This document shows positions 20,239 through 34,400 of a stretch of DNA of 64,000 nucleotides, one piece after another. This DNA is from Epinephelus fuscoguttatus (taxonomy: Eukaryota > Chordata > Actinopteri > Perciformes > Serranidae). Made by a program: the position numbers and the translations under genes. The stretch lies in contig NC_064759.1 of assembly GCF_011397635.1 (NCBI RefSeq), positions 21,166,428 to 21,230,427 on the forward strand. The letters run 5' to 3'. Every line of letters starts with the position of its first letter. The first letter of the stretch is position 1. Below the pieces are notes generated by a model, which was given only the letters and a program-made list of their open reading frames with translations, was not told the origin of the DNA and searched no databases.

Positions 20239-21585
20239 AAATAAACCTCAACTTTTGGAATGCAAAAACACGCATTGATATCATGTAATGAGGAACAACC
20301 ATTTACTGCTGATAAATAGCTTCAGAAAAGAAGCTGATCATTTAATGCAGGGCTATCCAAAGCTTTACATCTGTTCTACTCAATTAGGCCTGATAAACAC
20401 TTAAAAAGGGACGTCCGGAAGAAGATCAGCTCTGAACTCAAGATTTCTGTGAAGTAGGCTATGACACGGTGTTGGTTATGGTCGCTTAGCAACGTCAGAT
20501 GCAGCTTGCCTCGGTGTCCTTAAAAGTTGACACGGATTAGGCACAAGAGTAGCACCCAGTGCCAGACTTTGCATTTTTCAAGGCAGTAAAAAATGCGTCG
20601 TGTCCTTACACAGAGGCATCACACATTGCTTTGCTTTTTGTGAGTCAGAGAATTATTCCAAATAAAAGAGAATCTTTAAAGTTAACTTTACATACTTTTA
20701 AGATTAACATCGTCCTTTTAAAATGACAATATTTCTTATTTTCTGGCCACAGTATTAATAAAAGTCAGTGTAACCTTTTCAAATCCCACGTCTGATGAAT
20801 ACACTTTCCTCTTTGTGTACACACCTATCAAACGGCACTTTAACAACCTGTCGGCTAAATGTTTAAATATAAATATAATTTACAAAATATTATGCAGGAA
20901 TTATTGTTGTTATGTCATCTTATTTTACACAAATCTCAGTAGATTACAATTTGATAGTTTTTCTTGCCTGGACTGAATAAAACCATCCTCTCTGTACAGA
21001 TTTAAACAAACTGAATACTGTTTAAATTTTTGTTATTACAATGAATAAGAGCAGATTAGCTCTTAAAAGCTGTTGTCAATTTGATTGACAATAAATGACT
21101 GAGCATGAGGAGCTGTGTTGAAGCTGAAGATGAGGAGACACAGATGTTTATCATCAGCAAGAGGCGGACAAGTGGTGAGTTTCCTCCCAGCAAGAAATTA
21201 ACACTAACCACATGACAACAGTCAGTGTTAATCAAAATAGACCCTGACAAACTGGTTTAAATGAATAATTTTCATATTAATGATTGGCAATGATTACAGA
21301 TCATTTCTATTATGATGTTATCACCCTCTAATAACATCTAAATCACTCGTTGGCCATGTTGTCTGAGAGTCTCATCAAAGTAAACATTCAGACGCGTTAA
21401 TAAAAAACCTCAGAGACAAACCTGCAGACACAACAAAAGCAGAGGATCTTTACTCAGCAGGAAGCGAAAAGCAAGCAGAAGCAACTCGCCTGACCTCACC
21501 TCCTTTCCAACCACAGGGGCCAACAGAGAGCCTCGCTCCCAGCACAAACCACACACAGCACATTCTGTTAAAAACAAAACTGATT
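20239..21585. other. intergenic DNA, possible further repeat near 20400-20640
   Basis: AT-rich sequence without coding signs. The stretch about 20400-20640 (with GTCGCTTAGCAACGTC) has the higher-GC character of fish DNA-element debris, but no ends were paired. The interval probably separates the receptor gene from the end of the iglon5 transcript. Confidence 0.35.
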
Positions 21586-21591
21586 TTTATT
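21586..21591 (-). terminator. candidate distal poly(A) signal for iglon5
   Basis: AATAAA on the minus strand is followed 25-45 bases downstream by a GU-rich stretch (TGTGCTGTGTGTGGTTTGTG), the classic arrangement of a cleavage and polyadenylation site. It would give iglon5 a 3' UTR of about 6.7 kb, plausible for a neuronal GPI-anchored gene. Another AATAAA at 24557-24562 could give a shorter form. Confidence 0.35.
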
Positions 21592-22032
21592 TTTTTGTCT
21601 CCCTCCACTTGATATGATTTTTAACTCCACTTCATGGATTTTGAAAAAAAAAAAAAAGAAAAAGAAAAGAAAAGAAAAGAAAAACACACTGAAAATAAAA
21701 GTCAAAGAAGACAAGTTCAGCAACTAAACGGATCAAAAAAGAAGTACAATCATTGCTTCACAGCACTGAACATCTGTCAGGGTGGAAGACAAATGTTTTG
21801 TTCCTTTCATTGTGGTTTTTTTTCTGTCTTGTGTGTTTACATTGATGAGATCTTGAGAAATGTAATAATGCCTGTAATTCAGGTCTGTGTTATGAATGAA
21901 CCAAACATGCCTGCCCTGTGTGCAGCTCAGAGAATATACAAACACACACGCATACCGCTAGATGCTCGCAAGAGAAGCCCCTTGAAATACTCAATGCTCA
22001 TTGTGGAGCTCCATACACACCTAGATGCACAG

Positions 22033-22100
<68 letters not shown>
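22033..22100. repeat. (CA)n microsatellite
   Basis: An almost perfect CA run of about 68 bp. A shorter (GT)n tract lies at 22231-22252. Confidence 0.95.
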
Positions 22101-22101
<1 letters not shown>

Positions 22102-23093
22102 AACACATCGTCTATATCAGCAACAGCAGAGTGGGCAAACCTGGAGCACTGAGGGGTGGGAGGGCAGAGCTTTTTACAGGTTATCTCCACACAAAAAGAA
22201 ACAGGACGGGAAGAATGACAGGAACTAAATGTGTGTGTGTGTGTGTGTGTGTTGAAAGAGTGAAGCGAGAGAAAAAGACGAAGAAGAGTAGAGAGAGGGA
22301 GATGGGTTCCACATTCAACACTAACCTAAGCCAACTCTCAATTATACACGGTGGGTTCTCTTCTGGTCAAATTTGTTATTAGTTTCCAAATGAGACATTT
22401 TCCATTACTCTGCAGCGAGGGTTCCTGCAGTCTGCTCACTCTTATTGCCCTCTTCAGGCACACAGCACATGACCAGCCCCTATCATACATCCTGTCATGT
22501 ATCCCAGCCTCCAGCGCACCTTGCACAGTAATAAGACACTTGTAGCCTGCATCGGTGACTTCGCCGCAGCCCTGCCGTCTCATAACTGCAATATAAATCA
22601 GCACAAAAACACCAGTTGGTGCTGTCACTCGTGAAAGAAATCCAAGTTTCTCCTGTCAGTTCTCGGCATCACAACCAATATTTACCCCTTGGTTGATTGA
22701 CAAGGAAAATGCCAGGCGTGGGCTGGTGATTCAAGAGAGGCCAAGTAATGGGACTCTTTCTATGTTGGAGATGTGAGGTGGGCGACTTAATGACTAGGGG
22801 AGACGTGGTGGGCGAGATGCCTCCATTGTGTTGCCCGGCCCGCGCGAGCGTTGCTGTTGCTCAGCTGGTGGAGTGCAGCACGCTGTTAATTAGCCAGACG
22901 CTCCTGTTCTTAGAGAGGTGAGTGATTGACAAGACGCCATCTGTGGTCACACTGACGAAGAGGGCGAGGCTGGAGTCTCTGTGGCCTGACGTCTTTGCTG
23001 CAAGCTGAGCTTTTAAATATATACAGAACACCTGAACTGAATGGTATGTATAAAGAGTCTATCTACTTTCAACTAAATACTAAGACTGAACAC

Positions 23094-23170
<77 letters not shown>
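23094..23170. repeat. (TATC)n tetranucleotide microsatellite
   Basis: About 19 uninterrupted TATC units. Confidence 0.97.
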
Positions 23171-26100
23171 AAGCAATTAATGAACACTAATCCCAATCTA
23201 GACCTACACTCTTGTCATATGACTTTTCAATTTACAATTTTGATGCCATTTCCAAACACCTTTCATTGTGCTCATGCTCACTGGTACAGAGTCTTTCCTC
23301 ACCACAGTCCCATCTAGCATGCTGTACACTAATGCACTCCTTAGGTAATGGAAACGTACTGGGCCTTAATAGACTCGCAACATGGACTTTGCCCATGAGA
23401 ACTGACTGAGCCTGTAGATAGTTGGTAAACAATGGATAATTAGGATAATATATGGGAATTAGGCGTGCTTTGCTGCAAAGGACATGATCAGGGGATTTAC
23501 AGCGGCGATAATCATTCATATATAATTGTCACTCTGTGTTGCATACATAGCCTGTTGGTATATTGACTCTGGTGCAGCAACGTTAGCAGTTTCTCACATT
23601 ATTAAATTATAATCTGTTACATATAATTTCTTACTGTTGTATCGCGCGCTCTCATCTTATCTCTGTGTATTTTACATCCAAGCATAAGCCTGTAGATACA
23701 CAGTGTCAATGGCTGCTGGAATTGGCAACGGCGATACGATCCAGGTTGCACCTCTGTCACTACAAATAGAGCATAATGTAACATTACAGCCCCCACTGAA
23801 TTGCAAATAGGGTGTAAAAGCCTGGGGAGCATGTACGGTTAACACTATATTATGTGGCAAAAACAAATACCAGCCCGGATTGACTTGAAAAGAAAAACAA
23901 ATGATTAATTCTTCATTCCCTGGATCTGAACCGCAGCTCTGAACACATAGTTTACTGAGCTGACATTACAGCTTGCCCAAATAGTTTCAGAGAAGGGTTT
24001 AAAATCGATGCGCAATTAGGGGTGTCTTGTATCAGGCATGATGAATTATGCTCTCTGTTCTAAGGCTGGTCTATAGACACTTGATCAATTTAGCTTCTGG
24101 GGACCTGGTACGGCAGGCCGGGGAGAAATTGCTCTATTCCAAAGCCATTCGGTCGAATGTATTGATTAACCATTGCATTCTGAATTGAAAGTCGGTCCGG
24201 GATCTGTTCCATGTAGGGAAGGTGTTGTAGGAAAAGCTCCAGCGAATAAGCAGTACATTCAAACCCTCTCCACAGCTTACACTTCTTTTGCTATTCTACA
24301 GTCTCGGCTTTAAAGCACCATAATTATTTTACTATATCACTGCAACAGCTCAGGAGCGATGTACAGTATCTGTCCCTACACCCTAAGAGCTTAATTACAC
24401 GACCCCTCTCGGCAAAGGCACAGTGCTCTGAAACTGTTAAATGCATTTCAAAGTATTTTACAAACCCCTATTACTAAAATCAATTTCTAAATACTGCGCT
24501 ATGTTAACAAAAAGCTATATACATTCACCTCCTCTTCCACCCATCATCTGTGCACATTTATTAAATTTTACCATAAACAAAAAAGTGCAACACTGTGTTA
24601 TGTACTGTAAACTGGCACTGCGCGCTAGTTTTGAGAGCTCAAAACATCTTCATTGCACCTTATTAACAAAGATTCTGTAAACAGATCACAACCTTCAGCT
24701 GCAGGAGCCAATCAACCCTTTCTCATCAGGGTGCGCCGAATGCAATTAGGGGCCGAGCAAACGTCTTGTTTATATCACTGTAAACTCATTGAACCCCGGT
24801 TGGGGTGTTATTTATACACTTGAAGTAGGCCAGACTGTGTTTGTGATCAAGGCTATGTTAATGCTATTCATATTACATAGTGCAAACCATAAATAGTGTG
24901 TGGTACACCTTCCCCTGGGAAAGACCACAGCGCTCAAGTTTGGAAATGCAATATGAGCGCCTGTCTGTCTTCCCCCTAACTGGAGGGTTCACAGTCTGGT
25001 TAGTGTCATCCCATCTCCCTCTGGCTCTCCCTTTTGGATTTGCATTGTCAGGGTATCCTCCCACAGGCCCGTTGGACCGGGCGCTCTCTCTCTCTCTCAA
25101 ACAGTATCCTCTTCTACACTCAAATTGTGCACCCAGGGGATCTGCTGCCTCCTTGCCCACACCCTCTCCAGTCCTCCTCACTCACACCAGAAGTGTGATT
25201 CATTTACATTATACATCATGACTCATGAAAACATGTTCTTTTGCTGCTTGTTTGTACAAATACCCACATTCTGTTCATCACCACTCCACCATTTCAAGTC
25301 ATATTGCCCAAATTCCCATCCTTCTGGACCCATTAGCCATAAATCTGAACACAACATACAATGTTTCTTTTTTTTTTTTCAAAATCCACCCATACACGAC
25401 ATTGACGTGCTTTTTTCAAACCCACATTGAGAAACATGACAGCGTGTTATTTTTTTGTCCGTGTTTTTTTTTTTTTTTTTTGGATGTTTTCTTCTATTTT
25501 TTGTTGTTTTTCTTCATCAAGGACAGATTATGTACATACAGATGTTATATGCCACTGACAGACCCAGTGGGACATTGACATGGAACAGTGTACAGTATTT
25601 GAGTGGGAAACAAAATAGGAAAAATAAAAACAGCATGAAAGACAGAGATACTGAGAGGATGGAAAAAGAGACTGAGACAGGAAAAAAAGAAGCACTGACC
25701 AAACGACCTGCTCTTGTGCTTGAAATGGAATCCGTCATTATTTTTGGAGCAACAAGATGCATGCACAAACAGTGTGTTCTGTCACACAGACAACCCGACT
25801 ACATCGCAGAGGGCAAGACTTTTTGAGTACAACATGTAGTGTTTTAGATTAAGGGCCATTTAAACAGAGCTTCACAATCATTTCAGAGTACTGTACACAG
25901 TAAAAGTACAACAACAGACTTATTTGATATACCTTGTTAATGTAGTTTTTTCAGATATTACACCACAGCTTTAACCATATCTGATACCTCTTGCACAGTA
26001 GAGTTAGGGGTTATTGCTGGTTTGAAACAGAATCAAACAAAAACACATTCAGACAATTGATTCAGTACTGAGTAATTCCCCTTTAAGGTCGCAGTAGTCA

Positions 26101-28309
26101 GGGTTCAGCTGGGGTGAACTCATCTCTCCGTGCAGGCTCGTTATGGCAAATTTGCATATAGTCGCTGCATGTGAGTGAAACAGTGTTTTAACAGAGGAAC
26201 GAGTGCCACCATATTGAAATATGGGCTTACCTCCCACTGTTTGTGCCGTGTGGGAGTAGTGGATGGATAATTGTGCCACAGGGGTTTTGTAGTGCCCATG
26301 CCTGCATGTCACAGGTACACATCGGAGGGAGTACTGTTGCACCAAGGCGAGGTTGTCCTTGAAGAGGATTCCTGTCAGTGGCAGGATTGAGCTTGATTTA
26401 TGGGGGCCATCACTGGCTGGCAGGAGGGACAGGTGGAGCCCAGGCTCCTTCACTTAGCCAGCCACAGGTAACGGCTAATTACATCTTTATCTCCCTGCGG
26501 TCTGGCCGAACAAGAACCGACTTACAGCTGCGATCAGAGACTGACATGGATCCAAATCATTTATCTAGCTGGTCGGAGAGAGACACACACTATGATAAGT
26601 GGACAAATATGCTGTAAATGTGTGTGTGTGTGTGTGATGCAGTTAACAGCATGACAAAAAAGAGTCCAGTACATAAACTGTTACAAATTATAAATTACAT
26701 TATCATTCACTGCCTCTGGACTTGGATGAAATAATCCCTCAGACTGTTTCAAATGCGTTTTTAAAAAGCTTGTCATGGCAAAATAGAGCACATCACTTCG
26801 AAAACTTTACATGTCTTTTTTTTTTTTGTTGTTTGTTTGTTTTTTTCATTGTAGTTGTTCAATGTGTGTGACTTCTTAGAGTAAAGTACAAAAATCATTT
26901 TTCCCACGCACGGCTCATTACCATCAGGATTTGTTCATTTTTTTTCTCACATGGAATTACTATTCATAGTTATTCAAATACTTATTAACATCATCATCAT
27001 CTGTACTATTATTAACACCAAAAAAGTAAAAGCAGGTAACCTTGCAGAGTAAAACAGACACAGTGCAGGGAGGGTAGGGTAAGGGTGGGGGTGGGGGAGG
27101 GAGTGAAGGGAGTATGGACTCACAACAGGAACATCTCTAACCGGTACATGCTATCAACAAGCGACAAAGAGGATGGAGCTGCAGCTTTGAAACAGAAGAT
27201 ATTGTTGTCACTGGACAGTCTCTTGCTGCTTCAGAAAACTGGAGCGAAGTTGAGGCTGATGGGAGATGTCGTTCTGCGCCAGGCAACCTGGGGTCGCCGG
27301 CGTGGCCTCTGTACTGCATATATTTACACTGGGGGAGGAAGACGGAGGGAAGAGAGGGGGTGACACGGAGCAGAGAACACTATAGCGATGCGAAGGGCGA
27401 CTAGACAGAGCACGTTGAACAGAGGGGCGGGGAAAAGGGGGGCGAAAAAGGTTTGGGTAGTGAGGGGGTCTACATGCGAAACCTTGGTATAAACCCCCCA
27501 AATTACATAAAGGGGTAGTTAAGACTGACGCCGTCACCACCCACCCTTTTTTTTTTTTTATACATTTTGACATCATTCATAGCAGCTTCACTGCTACACA
27601 GTTAAAATCAAAAAGCCATACATGTTTGTGTGTGTGTGTGTGGGTGTGTGTTTGTGTGATCAGAGGGTGACACATGGCCACCAGTTGGACAATTTTCAAA
27701 AGGTCACATGACCATCAGTACCACATTATAACTATAATTTCCATAAATATCCACCATAATATTGAGATTTTATGTATCATTTCCATAAGGCAAACATTGT
27801 AGGTCAGTCATTAGTCTATGTAGTATATTACATAAATGATCGTCCAGTTGTTAGATTATCTATTTTTCTCATTGATCACCGACACAATAATCGTTAATAT
27901 ACACTCTCTATCAACATCAGCTCGGTGGTAATAATGAGGGGACAATAAAGTGAGGGGGGAGGTACCAAGTCAGACAAATCTGCAAGGCATTCTGGGAGAC
28001 ATTAAGAGAGAGACAGACAGTGTGAGAGAGAGAGAGGGAGAAGAAAGAGATGTTGACAATGGTTTTGACCTCGAAATTGAATTTGGGAGGGGGGGGTTAT
28101 TGGGGAGGGGGGGTAATGCGGTCGTGTGTTTGATGCAATGATTCAATGGCTCCTGGAATAATGCATATTCTTTTTGTTCACAGTGATGGGTTCGTAATTA
28201 AAGAATTTCATTTCCTTCTTCCTTCCGTAGAGAGGGGGGTTGGGGGGCGCAGGGGTAAGGGGGGCTTTCAGGGACATTTAGGGACAATTCCAGGTGGCGC
28301 TCTCGATCT

Positions 28310-28413
28310 TTACACCTTCAGCAGAAGAACAGCAGTGAGGGAAACCCAAACACACACGCCAACGCTCATCCCTGCATGTAAACCGGTCCCTCGGCCCTGT
28401 ATGGCCCCCGGTC
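28310..28413 (-). CDS. iglon5: iglon5 last exon: GPI-anchor signal and stop
   Basis: The acceptor CCCTTCCAG precedes a phase-1 exon coding (R)[14 protein letters not shown] then [19 protein letters not shown] and TAA at 28312-28310. A small-residue stretch followed by a hydrophobic tail without cytoplasmic residues is the pattern of a GPI-attachment signal. The C|GA codon made with the previous exon gives Arg, matching the L-L-(F/L)-R-P-G junction of human IGLON5. Confidence 0.85.
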
Positions 28414-31400
28414 CTGGAAGGGAAGAGGATGGAGAGGAGGGAGGGGAAAAGGAGAAATGTGTCAAGTTAAATACGAACAGCAATGAATTTTTATTATAAC
28501 AATTAATCAACAAAATTAACTCTGATACCCTGGCGTAATTACTCCAAACATTTAGAGGAGCTCTAGTCGACATTCAGCATTAATGTAGCAGCAAAAATCT
28601 ATTTGCTGTGTAAAGATATAGAGTAATGGCATCTTGAATGGAGAGTGAAGTTATGCTCCATCTGTAAGTGCTGTAATCCGAGCTTCTCTGTTCTTTGCTG
28701 TGGTAAGCTGGTCCAGCCTCGTGATCATTTAAGTGCATGTCTGTATCCCAGTGGGTAGCTTATTACTTTTGCTCTGCTTTGCGCTAGCTGCTGGCTCAGA
28801 ATCCTCCATGTTGAGAGCCATGTGCAGACAACTTCTGAATCAGTGATATGCTCTGAATATCATAATGAGCTCCTTTAAGACTACACCTTTGCGTTCCAAC
28901 AGTGATTTTGTGTTTTACCAAGTTAGAACTACATTTCCCATATTCCAACAGCTTTCACTCATACCGCCATCTGAAGCTGTGTCTTTACAGCATTGTCTTT
29001 TTGGGTGGAGGGTATCAGTATCCCCATTATTTTCAATATGAGAACATCTGGATCCCATTTAACATCAGTGTGTACTTAAAATAGGCAAAATGTGTGACAT
29101 ATGCTGAAGTCATGATAAAGTTAACATGTTAAGCTTACAGGCTGACATTTTTGACTTATCAAACACAGGTCAACAGGCCAAACATCCATTTGGATGTGCC
29201 AGAAAGAAACATAACTCAACCCTACAAGCACAGCATCCATTCAACGGGAGCCCCTAATTGGAATGCAGCCATCATGAATGTTATTAGTTACACCTATTTG
29301 ACACATGAAAATGACCACCAGACAGGTCTATTGAATTTCCTAATTTACCATCATATTAATATGGTTAATCTTAAGTTACAAAGCTGTGAAATGCTAGAGT
29401 TTACATGTCACAGGCGTTCAGGGCTGAAATTCTGACTTGTCAAACACAAGTGAAACCACTGACATTAATGACGACTGTAGGTATGCCTGAAATTCAAGCC
29501 GCTGAGCCTGCATGCAGAGCACAAGCACACAGCCATTGTGAATGTTATTAGTTACACCTATTTGACACGTCTAAATGACAACCGTGAGAAAGGTCTATTG
29601 AATTTCTTAATCAAGTGACATGTATATGGTTTATGTCAATTACAAAGTCATGAAAAGCCTGAGTTGACCTGTGAGGGCTTACATTTGGACCTCTCTAAAC
29701 GTTTCTCCCCACCAAGAAAGATAACTACAATAATGTAAGCATCCACACTGATGAACAATAACGTTCTGTAAACAGTGGTGCCAAGCCTGCGCTGTGTGCT
29801 CCAGCTGTATCGGCAGCTTAGGAAAATAGATACTGATGGCTTGTTACTGCTGTATGTATGTGCAGAGATAGAAAAGGAAGACCAGAAGGGTATGTGTTCA
29901 CAGGCCTGTGGTGATTCAGTGTGTTGTTCAGAAGTATTTCAGGACTCTATTTGTTGTGATGTTCCAGTATTTACAGACTCAGACTGCTCCAGTATATCGA
30001 GCAACAGATGCAGACGCTGATGCGCAATGTGCAAAAGCACACAAACATCCAGAATTTATTGCACTGTGACAGGGACACATGGTATGAGCATGGATCCGAA
30101 GCCTAAACGGGTTGCTAACTTTGTCAGTTTCTCACACTGTAATGAGGAAAAAGCAACACTGTATAATAAATACAGACAAAGCTATCTAAAGAAATAACCT
30201 CTGGGTCATTTTGCAATTTACAGTGCTTTAGTCAATAGTAAGAAAGGCACAAGCCACATTAGAATTAAATTAAGTCATCAGTTAGTTACCAAAATTAAGA
30301 TATGTGCAGGTTTAAAGTTTTACTGGAAATGTCAGACTAAATTGAGACTCCGTCGTGCCTGTGTGGGTAAGTGGATGGATTTTGGTTGGCTGTCAGTGCT
30401 TCTATCATCCATCAAATGAAAGTGATCCCAACGATATTATTTGGCACAGTCGTTCGTCTTTATTGTTGTGTTGTGGACATGCCATCCACTTGAGTTAGAA
30501 TGATTTTATGAAACTATATATGCACAGTTATTGTCATAGTTTTTACTCTTGGTGTGTATGGCCCTTATCAAAGGTGAAACTAATAACATTTATAATGGCT
30601 CTCTTCCATTTAGGTGTGCCAGAAATCTGAGCCAGTGAGCCAGCATACACAGTACAAGCACCCTGGCACCAGAACACCTCAATGAAATGCATCCCTTATT
30701 AAGTCATTAGTTATTTCTGTGTTTTGCAAGTAACAATGCCCGCAGTGAGAAAGGTCTGTTGAATTATAAAATTCAATATGTTAACATGTTGAATGCCAGC
30801 CAGTGCTGTAGAGATAACCTTTCTGGTTTTCCAGAAAGCAAAGCAAAAATCAATATTATTCAATATACCATTGAGCACATCGGATGTGGAATGCAGAATT
30901 ACACCATGATTGAAAGGACAATTGTAAGAAAGCCTTAATTTACCTTCTCTCTTCCTGTTTTGTGCCATTAGGCAATCTAGTAGATTTCTAAACTGTAACC
31001 CGATGGCTTCTAATGTGACAGTGTAGAGTAAAAGCTAGCACAGGCTGCCAATGGTGTCAGTAATGGACTCATTTGTTGAGGGTAATTACAATAATGTGCC
31101 AATTTTGATGTGATAGTGGGTTGTTGATATTAAAATGCTACATGTGGCACCTTTAAAATGGTGAACAAAGAGGTACAAAAGCATAGAGACAAAGTCGGAG
31201 GAGGCAGTGACAGTGAGGGACAGCGTATGAATAGAAATGCCGCAAAGTATCAGATTATGGTCCGATTTTCCGTGCCTGGTCCAGAACAGAAAGGGGTTTG
31301 TTGTGTTCTAATGATGGCAGGAGGAGATTAGGAAGGAAAGAGGAGGCAGAAGGACAGATGATGGAGAGATAGGCTGACAGAAGTGGCAGCAGTGGTGGAA

Positions 31401-34400
31401 AAAGAGAGCAGGAAGATGTATGGGTCTGACGGCAGAGTGAGTCATTGAAGGGAGACTGGCCGAGATAATGGGTAAAGGAATGAAAGAAGAAAGGGGATAG
31501 ATGAAGGACTCACTTAAGATGGTAATGCTGAATGCAGTAAAGGGGGGGAGGGAGGGTGACGGGAAATGGAAGGGTAGGAAATCGCTCATTGGGGACGGTT
31601 AATGTGAATTGGGCTTGGAGAGAAATGACAACTTCTTGGGTAACGGGACAGAGCAGAGCGACAGTCTGTGTGTGTGCATGCAGGAGTGTGTATGGACGAG
31701 AGATGGAGGGTGAGAGCATGAACGAACGCGCGCGCGAGAGAAGGTAATATAGGCAAGCAAAGCTTTAATGGGGCGGAGAATAACGAAAATGGGGAGAAGG
31801 AGGGAGGAGAGGGCTGAGAAAATGCTGTGTTGTGTGCAGAGCAAAAATGAGACGCTGCGAGGAGGGAAAAACAGTGCGTTGTTCTGTGGTCGTATCTCAT
31901 GTCTGTTTGCTAGTCACACCTGATAAATGTGAGTGCACCTATGTTCTTGTGAAAGCTTGGGTTTGCATACATGTGTGCCCTGCACATGCACCTGCATGTA
32001 CATCTATGTGATAACTTACGAAAGAGCAGCATGCTGGCGTTGGAAGCCCCCAGACGGTTTGAGGCAAAGCAGGTGTAGTTGCCAAAGTGTTTCTCTGTCA
32101 CATTGGTGAACAGCAACAGCGAGCGCGTCTTCTCGTTTTTGATCCTCAGGGTGTTGTCACTCTCAACCGGCCTGGGTGGTAGTGGTGGGGGCGTGAAAGC
32201 GAGAGAAGGAAGCAGGAAGAAGAAGAGAAAAAAGAGTGTGTCAAAAAAAAGAGAAATAACACAACATCACACTTAGTGACTCAGCCCGCATAAGCTGCTT
32301 GTTTTCTCCGTCTCTCCAGAGACGACCAAGCAACACAGTCCCTCTCCACACACCGGCTCTGTCTCACCTTGTACTAATAGTGAAATCTAACAGTCCATAA
32401 ATAACAGAGACCTCCTGCTGGGGCCTATTATACTCTATTAACAGCTCTCTCTGGCTGGCAAAGGCTTGTCTAAGTACGTCTGCATCTTATTTTGGCTGAT
32501 GCCAAATCATCCTAACTCTTCTATGCTCTCTGGGACCTTTTACAAACTTGGAAGGACAGATTATGTGTGGGTAATGGAGAGCAAATAGGTTTCCAACAAG
32601 CTAATATTTCTCCAGAGATGGCAAAAACATACATGATTATCTCAGACCTATGCTAATGTCAGGGGTTAGGCAAATGGACAACAGCCAAGACTACGTCCAC
32701 AGAAAGTCAGACTGTTTTTTTAAAGATCTCATGTCCCCACAGAGAGATGCAGCCCAATTATTGGTGGCTGGTAAATCTCTGTCGTGTTCCCTCCTTTTCT
32801 CTGTTATCACCTACTGTAAACTGTTTGTTTTAAATACTGCTGAACTCACAGTGTAAATGTTCTCATTAACATGTTATGTTTTTGTTGTCAGACAATTGAT
32901 TGGCTTAGTTTAGTTCAGTCATTTTCTAACTTATACAACTCAAATGCACATACGAAAGAATATTAAATAAATAATAATAAGTCATCACTTTTGAAGCAGA
33001 GACAAACCAAAGCAAGTTTTGCTGACATCTTAGCTTATTGCACTTATCCTTTTTACATTTATTGTTTTGTTCTCTTTTGATTCATACATCAAAATGAAAG
33101 AAATAAGCAAACTAAATATATGTAAATTATATATATCCAAAAGTCCCAAACAAAAATTATCCACACTAGTGTTCATAACTTGGATTTCTATTTCTAAATC
33201 AACTTGTTTGAGTATTTTTGAAAAAAATCTGTGCTACATATTTTATTTCCTTTTCAAAGCTATTTCATAAATTAACTTCTTTGATTGGTACAAATTTTTG
33301 TTTTGCATTTGTTCTAATCTTTGTTTTTGTTAACTTCTAACTTCCTCTGAGTTCATACAGACTCACTCTAATTGTCACTGGATACAGTCTGGAACAAGTC
33401 CCAAGAAAGTGAGCCCGGCTTTGAGGGAAATTTTCTTAGGGGCCAAACAGTGGAATTACAACTTCTGGGTATGTCATGTGACTCTGCCAGCTAGTTCAGG
33501 CAGTCAGCTTGAGCTGCACTGATTCATACACACGTCACACTTCACTCTCCATATGTCATCTACAAAACACACCCTCTCAATTCGGCAGTCTATTTAAGCT
33601 GCAAAATCTTCTCAGCTCTTCCTTTGCATTGTCTAAGCAAAGGCTGCTGCCCTCTATCAGAACTACTGCTCGCTCTTTCAGCCCCAGCCCCACCCCATGT
33701 GTAGGCTCTGGCTGAGGGGTAATATTTAATCATCACTCCTCAATATCTCATGTAGACATATCTGTGAGGAGCAATGGGGCCAGAGTCTAGACAAACACTA
33801 CCTATGTTCTGCTGTGAGTTGTCTGACTGAAGACTTTTTCCCATAGACTTAAATTGGGTCTGTCTCTAAATCAGTGGATAAGTTATCTTGAACGTCACAA
33901 CTCCCCCTGTAACTGATTCATTTGACTATCAGGGTTTGAACCATTTGGTCCGATAACATTTTGAAAGTTTATCCCCGTTCAAGTTAGCAGAAAGCTAAAC
34001 CAGAAGTAGCTCAACTAAGCCAATGAAAGTCTCTGGTGCGTTTACTCTAAGGGCCCAATGATACCTAAGATCCAAACTTTTTGGCTTGAGTGCCTTTCAT
34101 AGGAATGAACATTACATTCACATTATTTGTATGTGGTTTCCACCACAGTTTGTGGTCAAATACCCCCAAAATGTATTTTCATAAACTCCTTCTGTTATAG
34201 TAGTTTGAGTATAAACAGTGATTCACTTGAGACTCACAAGAGCTGCAAGTTAACCAGCTGCTGCACTGAGATGTTACCAATCAATGTCACAAATGAAAAA
34301 CACAGGTTAATAATGACGCCTATGTGATCAGCTGTACTGACAAACCAGTGCTCACAGAGTGGGTTAGAGTGAAAGTTGTCCTCCACAGCTCCCAAACTGT

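Larger units (their letters stand above)
21592..28309 (-). other. probable long 3' UTR / flank of iglon5
   Basis: This 6.7-kb stretch follows the iglon5 stop codon. It is poor in recognisable transposons, unlike the rest of the window, and holds moderately GC-rich, homeodomain-like-site-containing parts (for example around 22800-23000 and 23990-24900) that look like constrained non-coding DNA. It also contains several microsatellites and T-runs. No convincing coding exon was found on either strand. Whether it is transcribed as UTR or is intergenic cannot be told from sequence. Confidence 0.4.

Noticed and set aside
21918-22382. 154-codon frame with a His/Thr run
   Set aside because: It crosses a CA microsatellite, and nothing outside the repeat resembles a protein domain.
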